NCBI GenBank assembly: GCA_023405875.1
Contig: JAEXXN010000331.1
Span: 1-13,491, forward strand
Direction of reading: 5' to 3'
Length of the DNA: 13,491 nucleotides
From: Bacillota bacterium
Lineage (GTDB): Bacteria; Bacillota; Clostridia; Lutisporales; Lutisporaceae
In this document: one piece after another, positions 6,582-13,491 of the stretch
How positions within the stretch are numbered: position 1 is the stretch's first letter
How the letters are laid out: every line of letters starts with the position of its first letter
The notes under the pieces: model-generated
Seen by the model: only the letters and a program-made list of their open reading frames with translations
The model's database searches: none
Told to the model about the DNA's origin: nothing
Translations under genes and position numbers: made by a program

Positions 6582-7349
6582 ATGAGTACAATACTGGAAT
6601 TAAAGGGGCTTACTAAAACCTTTGGAGGCCTCACTGCAGTCGGAGATGTTAATTTCCACGTTGAAAAAGATAGTATCACCGGGCTCATAGGGCCAAACGG
6701 TGCCGGGAAAACTACAATATTCAACCTTATAACAGGGGTCTACAAGGTAACAAGCGGAAATATAATATTCGAGGGCAAGGATATAGCCAACAAGGAGCCA
6801 TACCTGATTGCAGATGCGGGAATAACAAGAACCTTTCAGAACATAAGGCTTTTCAAGAAGCTTACTGTTTATGAGAACGTATTCACGGCATGCCATTTAA
6901 ATGCTGACTATACGCTTCTGGACTCGGTGTTAAGGCTGCCCAAGTACAAGAGACAGGAAAAAGCCCTTCACGAGCAGGCTGCAGAGCTGATTCAGATAAT
7001 GGGTCTGGAAGACAGAAGGGAGCTTGTTGCAAACAACCTGCCATATGGACTTCAGAGGCGCCTGGAGATAGCAAGGGCCCTGGCACTCAGACCAAAGCTT
7101 CTGCTTCTGGATGAACCGGCTGCCGGTATGAATCCGGATGAAACAGACCAGCTTATGAACCTGATTTCGGAAATCAGACAGAAATTCAACCTGACTATAC
7201 TGATAATTGAGCACCATATGGATCTTATCATGGGTGTTTGTGAAAATATTATGGTACTTAACTTTGGCTGTAAGCTTGCGGAAGGTACCCCAAGAGATGT
7301 CCAGAATGACAAGTCAGTTATTGAAGCATATTTGGGAGTGGAGGGGTAA
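6582..7349 (+). CDS. livG: Branched-chain amino acid ABC transporter ATP-binding protein LivG
   Basis: This 255-residue cytoplasmic ATPase powers LivHM. Walker A is GPNGAGKTT (37-45), the Q-loop lies in TRTFQNIRLF (Q86), the family-specific signature LPYGLQRRLEIARAL is at 153-167, Walker B is LLLLDEPA (173-180, D177, E178) and the H-loop is IIEHHMD (H211). The signature LPYG in place of LSGG and the TFQNIRLF box are typical of LivG as opposed to LivF. ATG 6582 is chosen because AGGAGGAGG (6565-6573) precedes it by eight bases; it lies one base after the livM stop. The upstream in-frame ATG 6543 sits inside livM and has no comparable site. Confidence 0.95.
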   Translation: MSTILELKGLTKTFGGLTAVGDVNFHVEKDSITGLIGPNGAGKTTIFNLITGVYKVTSGNIIFEGKDIANKEPYLIADAGITRTFQNIRLFKKLTVYENVFTACHLNADYTLLDSVLRLPKYKRQEKALHEQAAELIQIMGLEDRRELVANNLPYGLQRRLEIARALALRPKLLLLDEPAAGMNPDETDQLMNLISEIRQKFNLTILIIEHHMDLIMGVCENIMVLNFGCKLAEGTPRDVQNDKSVIEAYLGVEG

Positions 7350-7352
7350 GCT

Positions 7353-8060
7353 ATGTTGAAGGTCAATGATTTACAGGTATACTACGGTGGTATTCACGCC
7401 CTGAAGGGTGTATCACTGGAGATAAACGAAGGAGAAATAGTATCCATCATAGGCTCCAACGGTGCGGGGAAATCCACTTTGCTGAATTCAATATCCGGCT
7501 TCCTGAAGTATAAGGAGGGTGAAATAACCTTTAAGGGCACCAAGCTGGGCTACAATCCGAACAAAATAGTAAAAATGGGTATTTGCCACGTACCGGAAGG
7601 CAGGCTTATATTCGCCAACCTTACGGTAAAAGATAATCTTATGATGGGCGCCTATCTGAGAAAGGACAAGAACGGAATCAGTGAGGATATGGAAAAGGTA
7701 TACCAGCTGTTTCCAAGGCTGAAGGAAAGAGAAAAGCAGGTTGCAGGTACGTTGAGCGGGGGTGAGCAGCAGATGCTGGCTATGGGCAGAGGCCTTATGA
7801 GCAGCCCGGAGATTATGCTTCTGGATGAGCCCTCCCTGGGACTCGCTCCGCTGCTTGTTCAGACTGTATTCGACATAATAGTGGATATAAGAAAGATGGG
7901 CAAAACGATACTCCTTGTAGAGCAGAATGCATACAAGGCACTGTCTATAGCCGACAGGGCCTATGTACTTGAGCAGGGTAAGATAACAAGCTCAGGCTGG
8001 GCAAGCGAGATAGCCCGCGATCCCAAAATACAGGAAGCATACCTGGGGTCAAAAAAGTAA
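7353..8060 (+). CDS. livF: Branched-chain amino acid ABC transporter ATP-binding protein LivF
   Basis: This 235-residue protein is the second ATPase of the transporter and pairs with LivG. Walker A is GSNGAGKST (34-42), CHVPEGRLIFANLTV follows at 78-92, the signature is LSGGEQQMLAMGRGL (134-148) and Walker B is IMLLDEPSLGLAP (154-166, D158, E159). The usual H-loop histidine is replaced by Q in LLVEQNAYKAL, the normal state in LivF proteins and not a defect. It starts three bases after the livG stop, with GGAGGGG (7340-7346) overlapping the end of livG, so translation is closely coupled. It is the last gene of the operon, as the terminator at 8077-8106 shows. Confidence 0.95.
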   Translation: MLKVNDLQVYYGGIHALKGVSLEINEGEIVSIIGSNGAGKSTLLNSISGFLKYKEGEITFKGTKLGYNPNKIVKMGICHVPEGRLIFANLTVKDNLMMGAYLRKDKNGISEDMEKVYQLFPRLKEREKQVAGTLSGGEQQMLAMGRGLMSSPEIMLLDEPSLGLAPLLVQTVFDIIVDIRKMGKTILLVEQNAYKALSIADRAYVLEQGKITSSGWASEIARDPKIQEAYLGSKK

Positions 8061-8076
8061 ATACGAGTATACAATT

Positions 8077-8106
8077 AAGGGAGCTGTTGCGAAACAGCTC
8101 CCTTTT
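8077..8106 (+). terminator. Intrinsic terminator of the liv operon
   Basis: AAGGGAGCTGTT (8077-8088) and AACAGCTCCCTT (8093-8104) form a perfect 12-bp stem with the tetraloop GCGA. A short T-run is shared with the 3' arm (8103-8106). It starts 16 bases after the livF stop and separates the transporter from miaB. The T-tract is only four bases, so some readthrough is possible. Confidence 0.85.
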
Positions 8107-8139
8107 AATAGTTATCTATATATTTCGCGAAAAACATTA

Positions 8140-8165
8140 TTGACGGATTACACTTATGTTATAAT
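8140..8165 (+). promoter_or_regulatory. Extended -10 promoter of miaB-mutS-mutL
   Basis: TGTTATAAT (8157-8165) is a perfect extended -10 element (TG, one base, TATAAT). TTGACG (8140-8145) lies only 14 bases upstream of the hexamer, too close for an ideal -35, but extended -10 promoters need little -35 contact. With TAATAT (8162-8167) as an alternative -10, the spacing would be 16. A start near 8172 gives a leader of about 60 bases before miaB. Confidence 0.65.
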
Positions 8166-8232
8166 ATAAACAGTAAATTGTGATAATGGGCATACTATAT
8201 GTACTAAATACAGAAAATTCGAGGTTTAAGAT

Positions 8233-9675
8233 ATGTCTGAAAGAAAAGCACCAAGAGTCATAGACAGGGCTGAGCTGCTGAAGCAGAAGGAAATAACCCG
8301 CAGGATAAGGGAGAATAACGATCTGGAATACCAGAAAACAGGAAAAACAAAATACATGCATATAATAACCTTCGGCTGCCAGCAGAACAACTCAGATTCG
8401 GAGAAGATAAAGGGAATGCTCTCGGAGATGGGTTATACCGATACCGGCAGGAAGGAAAAGGCGGATGTAATAATAATAAACACCTGCTGTGTCAGGGAGA
8501 ACGCCGAGCTGAAGCTGTACGGCAATATCGGAGCACTCAAGCAGCTCAAGCGTGACAATCCTTCGCTTATAATAGGAGTGTGCGGCTGCATGATGCAGCA
8601 GGAGCATGCTGTGGCAATGATAAAAAAGAAATACCGACATGTCGATATCATCTTCGGCACACATAACGTCTATAAGCTTCCCGAGCTTCTGGAACGCTCA
8701 ATGGATGAGAAATATACGCTGATAGATATTCTGAACACTGAAGGCACAATAATAGAGGATATACCTGTGCTTAGGGAGGAGACCTTCAAGGCATGGGTCA
8801 CAATTATGTACGGCTGCAACAATTTTTGCTCCTACTGCATAGTTCCCCATGTAAGGGGCAGGGAAAGAAGCAGGAAGCCTGAGGACATAATCAAAGAGAT
8901 AGAAGTATTGGCAAGGGACGGCTGCAAGGAAGTCACACTTCTTGGCCAGAATGTGAATTCCTACGGGAAGGATCTGGAGCTTGAGGCGGACTTTGCAGAC
9001 CTGCTGAAAATGGTCAATGATATTGAGGGCATTGAAAGGATCAGATTCATGACCTCACATCCCAAGGATATTTCTGATAAGCTGATATATGCCATGAGGG
9101 ACTGCAGCAAGGTCTGTGAGCAGCTTCATCTGCCCTTCCAGGCAGGCAGCAACGAAATTTTACGCAGGATGAATAGGAAGTATACAAAAGAGGAATACCT
9201 TAATAGGGTAAATAAGGCAAAGCAGGAAATCCCGGGAGTGGCGCTGAGCACAGATATCATTGTGGGCTTTCCCGGTGAAACGGACAAGGATTTTGAAGAA
9301 ACCCTGGAGGTCCTGAGGCAGGTGGAATTCGACCAGGTATTCATGTTCATATACTCAAAGAGAGTCGGCACTCCTGCCGCCGATATGGAAGACCCGTACA
9401 GCTATGAAGAAAAGCACCGGAATTTTGACAAGCTTGTCAGGCTTCAGAATGAAATTTCCAAAAGAGCCAATGATGCCTACCTCGGCAAGGCGGTCGAGGT
9501 CCTGGTAGAAGGCCTGAGTAAAAATGACCCTTCAAAATATACAGGCAGGACAAGAACCGGCAAGGTGGTAAATTTCAACGGAGCAGAAGGAATAATCGGA
9601 AAGCTTGTAAAGGTCGATATCAATGAAATACATTCATGGTTTCTGAACGGTAACATGGTTAATGAGGTGAAATGA
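8233..9675 (+). CDS. miaB: tRNA-2-methylthio-N6-dimethylallyladenosine synthase MiaB
   Basis: This 480-residue radical SAM methylthiotransferase adds a methylthio group to i6A37 of tRNAs reading UNN codons. The N-terminal UPF0004 domain holds the auxiliary [4Fe-4S] ligands C49 (TFGCQQNNSD), C85 (NTCCVRE) and C119 (GCMMQQE). The radical SAM cluster is C195-x3-C199-x2-C202 in YGCNNFCSYCIVP, followed by HVRGRERSR, the MiaB-type continuation. A C-terminal TRAM-like RNA-binding domain covers about 413-480. The first 40 residues are a charged extension, which I have seen in clostridial MiaB. The ribosome binding site is weak (GAGG at 8221-8224). It is first in a miaB-mutS-mutL unit, a common clostridial order; mutS begins two bases after its stop. 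MtaB is less likely given the motifs and context. Confidence 0.96.
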   Translation: MSERKAPRVIDRAELLKQKEITRRIRENNDLEYQKTGKTKYMHIITFGCQQNNSDSEKIKGMLSEMGYTDTGRKEKADVIIINTCCVRENAELKLYGNIGALKQLKRDNPSLIIGVCGCMMQQEHAVAMIKKKYRHVDIIFGTHNVYKLPELLERSMDEKYTLIDILNTEGTIIEDIPVLREETFKAWVTIMYGCNNFCSYCIVPHVRGRERSRKPEDIIKEIEVLARDGCKEVTLLGQNVNSYGKDLELEADFADLLKMVNDIEGIERIRFMTSHPKDISDKLIYAMRDCSKVCEQLHLPFQAGSNEILRRMNRKYTKEEYLNRVNKAKQEIPGVALSTDIIVGFPGETDKDFEETLEVLRQVEFDQVFMFIYSKRVGTPAADMEDPYSYEEKHRNFDKLVRLQNEISKRANDAYLGKAVEVLVEGLSKNDPSKYTGRTRTGKVVNFNGAEGIIGKLVKVDINEIHSWFLNGNMVNEVK

Positions 9676-9677
9676 TT

Positions 9678-12275
9678 ATGGCACAGCTTACTCCAATGAT
9701 GCAGCAATATTTTGAAATAAAAAACCAGCATAAGGACAAGATACTTTTTTTCAGGCTCGGAGACTTCTATGAGATGTTCTTTGAGGATGCTCTGACCGCC
9801 TCCAAGGAGCTGGAGATAACCCTTACAGGGAGGGACTGCGGACAGGAGGAACGGGCTCCCATGTGCGGCATACCCTATCATGCTGCTGAAAATTATATTG
9901 CCCGGCTTATAGAAAAGAACTACAAGGTCGCAATATGTGAGCAGGTGGAAGATCCGGCACTGGCGAAGGGAATCGTCCGCAGGGAGGTAATAAAAATAAT
10001 TACCCCCGGGACAGTGCTTGAAAGCTCTATGCTTGATGAGAGGAACAACAACTATCTCCTGAGCTTATACTCCGACAGCAGGCAGTTGGCTCTTTCATAC
10101 CTGGACATATCTACAGGCGAGTTTTTCTGTACTTATTCAGACCAGAGCGATATAACTAATATAAAGAATGAGATAAACCGCATCAATCCTTCTGAAATCA
10201 TAGCAAATACAGAGCTCCAGGATATCAAGGCCGTATATTCCTCATACAATACCCTGGACAAGAGGTTTTACGACCGGGAGGACTGCGTCAGGAGGCTCAG
10301 GAGACAGTTTGAGGTATCCAGCCTTGAAGGGCTTGGCATCGATACCGACAGCCTTCAGAGAAGCGCCGGAGCGCTGCTTTTGTATCTGGACGATATACAG
10401 AAGGTAAGCCTTGACAACATAAACTATATAAAAAGCTACAGTATAAGTAATTTCATGGTTCTGGACCAAAGCACCAGGAGGAATCTTGAGCTTTCTGAGA
10501 CCATAAGAGGCAAGACAAAAAAAGGAGCTTTGCTCTCGGTGATCGACAGGACCTCCACCGCTATGGGAGGAAGAAAGCTGAAGAGCTGGCTTGAGAAGCC
10601 CCTGCTCAGCACTACGGATATCAATGGCAGGCTGGATGCTGTAGATGAGCTGTATGACGATTTCCTGAAAAGAGAGGAAATAAAGGAATATCTGAAAAGC
10701 ATGTATGACATAGAACGGCTTGCCAGCAGGATTGCTTTGGGAAGCGCCAACGCAAAGGATCTCATAGCCTTCAGGAATTCAGTCAGGAACCTTCCTTATA
10801 TAAAGAGTATGCTTTCGGATTGTACAAGCTCTCTTCTGAAAACTACCTATGAAAAGCTGGACATCCTGGAGGACCTGTTCCTGATAATAGACAAGTCCAT
10901 TAATGAAGATCCGCCATTCCAGCTGAAGGAGGGAAACCTTATAAAGGGCGGTTACCTTGCAGAGCTGGATGAGATACGGAGCGCATCAGTCAACGGAAAG
11001 CAGTGGATAGCGGAGCTGGAGCAGCAGGAGAAGGAGAAGACAGGCATCAAGTCCCTGAAAATCGGCTTCAACAAGGTATTCGGATATTATATAGATATCA
11101 CAAAATCAAACCTTTCCTCGGTGCCCGAGTATTTTATACGGAAACAGACCCTGTCAAACTCAGAAAGGTATATAACCCCTGAGCTTAAAAGGCTGGAGGA
11201 CATGGTGCTGGGTGCGGAGGAAAAGCTTATAGAGCTGGAATACCAGACCTTCATCAGCATAAGAAGTGAAATAGCCGGGCACATAAAGAGGATCCAGCAG
11301 ACAGCTTCCTTTCTGTCTGATCTGGACTGCTTCTGCTCCATGGCGGAGGTATCCCAGAAATATAACTATGTAAGGCCGGTGGTGAACAACGGTGACGAGC
11401 TTATTATAGAGAACGGCAGGCACCCTGTGGTCGAAGCCCAGAACAGCGAGCTTAAGTTCGTCCCCAATGATACGCTGCTGGACAATGACGACAACAGGCT
11501 GCTTATTATTACAGGACCCAATATGGCAGGTAAGTCCACCTATATGAGGCAGGTTGCACTTATAACCCTTATGGCGCAGATCGGCTGCTTTGTTCCGGCA
11601 TCAAAAGCGGAAATCGGCGTTGTGGACAGGATATTCACCAGAGTAGGGGCTTCCGACGACCTGGCTTCAGGACAGAGTACCTTCATGGTGGAAATGAGCG
11701 AACTGGCCAACATTATAAATAATGCCACAGGAAAAAGCCTTGTGATACTTGATGAAATCGGCAGGGGCACCAGCACCTTCGACGGACTCAGTATAGCCTG
11801 GTCGGTGGTTGAATATATTGCAGACAAAGGAAAGCTGGGCTCCAAAACCCTTTTTGCTACTCATTATCATGAGCTGACAGAGCTTGAGGATAAGCTTGAG
11901 GGCGTTAAGAATTACTGTGTTATGGTAGAGGAAAAGGGTAAGGATATAGTATTCCTCAGGAAAATAACAAGGGGCGGAGCAAGCGGCAGCTACGGCATAC
12001 ATGTGGCACGTCTGGCAGGTATTCCTGAGGCTGTCCTTGAAAGGTCCGCAGAGATTTTGTCCGTTCTGGAGAAGTCGGAAAAGAACAATCAGACAGATAT
12101 ATATGTAAGGCGCAGAAGAAAGAAGCCCCTATTAAACGATAATGAGCCTAATCTGTTCAACTTTGCCAGCTTCTCGCTGGCTGACGAGCTGAAAAGCCTG
12201 GATGTGGCCAATATGACACCGGTGCAGGCTCTTAACAAGCTATTGGAGCTTCAGGATAAAATAAAGGATATTTAG
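9678..12275 (+). CDS. mutS: DNA mismatch repair protein MutS
   Basis: This 865-residue protein is a full-length MutS1 that binds mismatches and small loops as a clamp and recruits MutL. The mismatch-reading motif is GDFYEMF, with F30 and E32 (the Phe-x-Glu pair). Connector, lever and clamp domains follow, including FNKVFGYYIDITKSN. The ATPase has Walker A GPNMAGKST (613-621), Walker B VILDEIGRGTSTFDG (D692, E693) and the switch ATHYHELTELE (727 onward). The C-terminus is a short helical tail, without an added nuclease domain such as the Smr domain of MutS2. ATG 9678 is preferred because GAGGTGA (9664-9670) lies seven bases before it; ATG 9672 overlaps the miaB stop as ATGA but is too close to that site. 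It is cotranscribed with miaB and probably mutL. Confidence 0.97.
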   Translation: MAQLTPMMQQYFEIKNQHKDKILFFRLGDFYEMFFEDALTASKELEITLTGRDCGQEERAPMCGIPYHAAENYIARLIEKNYKVAICEQVEDPALAKGIVRREVIKIITPGTVLESSMLDERNNNYLLSLYSDSRQLALSYLDISTGEFFCTYSDQSDITNIKNEINRINPSEIIANTELQDIKAVYSSYNTLDKRFYDREDCVRRLRRQFEVSSLEGLGIDTDSLQRSAGALLLYLDDIQKVSLDNINYIKSYSISNFMVLDQSTRRNLELSETIRGKTKKGALLSVIDRTSTAMGGRKLKSWLEKPLLSTTDINGRLDAVDELYDDFLKREEIKEYLKSMYDIERLASRIALGSANAKDLIAFRNSVRNLPYIKSMLSDCTSSLLKTTYEKLDILEDLFLIIDKSINEDPPFQLKEGNLIKGGYLAELDEIRSASVNGKQWIAELEQQEKEKTGIKSLKIGFNKVFGYYIDITKSNLSSVPEYFIRKQTLSNSERYITPELKRLEDMVLGAEEKLIELEYQTFISIRSEIAGHIKRIQQTASFLSDLDCFCSMAEVSQKYNYVRPVVNNGDELIIENGRHPVVEAQNSELKFVPNDTLLDNDDNRLLIITGPNMAGKSTYMRQVALITLMAQIGCFVPASKAEIGVVDRIFTRVGASDDLASGQSTFMVEMSELANIINNATGKSLVILDEIGRGTSTFDGLSIAWSVVEYIADKGKLGSKTLFATHYHELTELEDKLEGVKNYCVMVEEKGKDIVFLRKITRGGASGSYGIHVARLAGIPEAVLERSAEILSVLEKSEKNNQTDIYVRRRRKKPLLNDNEPNLFNFASFSLADELKSLDVANMTPVQALNKLLELQDKIKDI

Positions 12276-12316
12276 TGCCTCGCATGCACAAGAAGGGATA
12301 TACCTTACGAGGCACT
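12274..12316 (+). promoter_or_regulatory. Stem-loop between mutS and mutL
   Basis: AGTGCCTCG (12274-12282), which begins inside the mutS stop codon, pairs perfectly with CGAGGCACT (12308-12316). Inside the loop AAGG (12293-12296) and CCTT (12303-12306) can form a second small stem around GATATA. No T-run follows, so it is not a standard terminator. It ends 12 bases before the mutL ribosome binding site, so it may tune mutL translation or mRNA stability; that is inference. Confidence 0.55.
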
Positions 12317-12340
12317 GGATTCGGAAATAAGGAGTACATT

Positions 12341-13491
12341 ATGGGTAAAATTTACGTACTTGATGAAGCCACCATCAATAAGATAGCCGCAGGTGAAGTG
12401 ATTGAAAGGCCTGCCTCCATAGTCAAGGAGCTGGCTGAAAACTCCATAGACGCAGGTGCTACGGCAGTAAGCATAGAGATACAGGAGGGCGGCAAGGCCT
12501 ATATAAACGTATCGGATAACGGCTGCGGAATACTGAAGGAGGATACGGAGCACGTTTTCTTCCGCCACGCTACCAGCAAGATAAAATCCTCCAATGACCT
12601 TCAGGGGATACTCACGCTGGGCTTCCGTGGAGAAGCTATGGCGAGCATAGCTGCCGTATCGGAGGTGGAGCTGAAAACAAAGGCCGAGGAGGATAAGGCC
12701 GGAAGCCACATAATAATAAAGGGCGGAAGGTTCATAGAGAATAACGATATAGGCTATCCCACAGGTACGAGTGTTACGGTAAGAAACCTGTTCTACAATA
12801 CTCCCGCAAGGCTGAAGTTTCTTAAGAGCGATACCGCAGAACAGGGAGCAATAGTAGACATAGTAGAAAAACTGGCGCTTATAAATACGGGGATATCGAT
12901 CAAGCTTACTGTAAACAATAAGGTGGTGCTGCACACTCCCGGCAATGGGGACCTGCTTTCGGTCATTCTCTGCATATATGGCAAGAATATAGCAAAAGCA
13001 ATGCTGCCCCTTGATTATTCCAATGATATTATCAAAATAGAAGGTTACATAGGCAAGCCTGAGATAGCCAAAGGCAATTCAACCTACATGACCTTTTCCA
13101 TAAACAAAAGGTATGTTAAGAACAGAATGATGGGAGAGGCAATGCGGCAGGCTTACAAATCACTCCTTATGAACAACCGCTATCCCTTCAGCATACTCAA
13201 TATAGACATAAAATCGGATATGCTGGATGTGAATGTTCACCCTACAAAGCAGGAGATCAAGTTCTCCGATGACAGGGCGATCTTCAATACCCTGTACGTT
13301 GCGGTAAAAAACTGCCTGAACAGCAGCAGCCTCATATTTGAGAGCCTTGAGGAAACCAGGGAAGCTCCCGCGCCAAAGGTTGATGAGTACCGGAACGTAC
13401 GTTCCGATACCTCTCAGCTGTTTGAAAAGCGAACTGAGTATGTACCCCAGAAGGAGAAAGTTGAGCAGTTCTCCTTTGAGGAGGTAAGGAA
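12341..13491 (+). CDS. mutL: DNA mismatch repair protein MutL (3' end beyond the window)
   Basis: 383 codons are present without a stop before the window ends. MutL couples mismatch recognition by MutS to strand processing. The N-terminal GHKL ATPase is intact: KIAAGEVIERPASIVKELAENSIDAGA (E30, N34), SDNGCGI (58-64), FRHATSKI (74-81) and GFRGEAMASIAAV (94-106; most relatives have L where M100 stands). LDVNVHPTKQEIKF (295-308, lysine 303) marks the second ATPase subdomain. From about residue 335 the acidic, low-complexity linker begins. The C-terminal dimerisation domain, where MutL of bacteria lacking MutH carries a DQHAxxER nuclease motif, lies outside. AAGGAG (12329-12334) sets the start. 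It lies 65 bases after mutS, across the stem-loop at 12274-12316. Confidence 0.96.
   Translation, partial: MGKIYVLDEATINKIAAGEVIERPASIVKELAENSIDAGATAVSIEIQEGGKAYINVSDNGCGILKEDTEHVFFRHATSKIKSSNDLQGILTLGFRGEAMASIAAVSEVELKTKAEEDKAGSHIIIKGGRFIENNDIGYPTGTSVTVRNLFYNTPARLKFLKSDTAEQGAIVDIVEKLALINTGISIKLTVNNKVVLHTPGNGDLLSVILCIYGKNIAKAMLPLDYSNDIIKIEGYIGKPEIAKGNSTYMTFSINKRYVKNRMMGEAMRQAYKSLLMNNRYPFSILNIDIKSDMLDVNVHPTKQEIKFSDDRAIFNTLYVAVKNCLNSSSLIFESLEETREAPAPKVDEYRNVRSDTSQLFEKRTEYVPQKEKVEQFSFEEVR
13391..13406. promoter_or_regulatory. 16-bp palindrome within mutL with a LexA-box-like core
   Basis: CGGAACGTACGTTCCG is a perfect 16-bp palindrome in the mutL linker (codons about 351-356). Its core GAAC-GTAC-GTTC fits the Gram-positive LexA (DinR) box CGAAC-RNRY-GTTYG at every position except the outermost C and G. 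A role is unproven, since it lies inside a coding region and could be chance. Confidence 0.3.

Noticed and set aside
9477..9881. Minus-strand open frame across the miaB-mutS junction
   Set aside because: It lies antisense to two certain genes, has no ribosome binding site that stands out, and encodes no known family.
12305..12934. Long open frame on the minus strand opposite mutL
   Set aside because: It is wholly antisense to the conserved MutL ATPase domain, has no recognisable motif, and its composition (many Tyr and Cys) is what the reverse of this codon usage gives.

Overview
The window looks like chromosomal DNA of a low-to-moderate GC anaerobic Firmicute of class Clostridia. The grounds are strong AGGAGG-type ribosome binding sites before nearly every gene, heavy use of ATA (Ile) and AGG/AGA (Arg) codons, intrinsic terminators ending in T-runs, and protein sequences of clostridial type (MiaB, MutS, MutL, five-gene liv ABC transporter). 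Assignment below class level (a Ruminiclostridium/Acetivibrio-like lineage) is only an impression. No mobile element, CRISPR array or obvious transferred island was seen. Most of the window is housekeeping.

Layout. (1) 110-645: two small, overlapping genes of unknown function, closed by a strong terminator. (2) 719-899, minus strand: a tRNA-Pro(CGG) gene with encoded CCA, its own near-consensus promoter and its own terminator. This terminator lies back-to-back with that of the first pair. (3) 1003-3264: a beta-CASP metallo-beta-lactamase RNA-processing-type hydrolase, followed 57 bp later by a small protein that resembles phage-type single-strand DNA annealing/binding proteins; a terminator follows. 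(4) 3310-8106: a branched-chain amino acid type ABC transporter, livK-livH-livM-livG-livF. It is preceded by a 220-bp AT-rich regulatory region and closed by a terminator. The livK gene carries an apparent one-base deletion in a G-run that splits it into two frames. A perfect 15-bp hairpin separates livK from the membrane genes. (5) 8157-13491: miaB-mutS-mutL, transcribed from an extended -10 promoter; mutL runs off the window end.

How the genes work together. LivK would capture a branched-chain or related amino acid outside the membrane. LivH and LivM form the channel, and LivG and LivF hydrolyse ATP. The upstream region holds a plausible CodY-like box and a separate perfect inverted repeat, which fits nutrient control. 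MiaB thiomethylates A37 of some tRNAs. MutS and MutL recognise and process DNA mismatches. The mutS-mutL junction contains a stem-loop, and the mutL linker holds a 16-bp palindrome whose core fits a Gram-positive LexA box.

I found no clearly new multi-gene system. The items most worth checking are the annealing-protein-like gene beside the beta-CASP hydrolase, the livK frame break, and the regulatory sites before livK.
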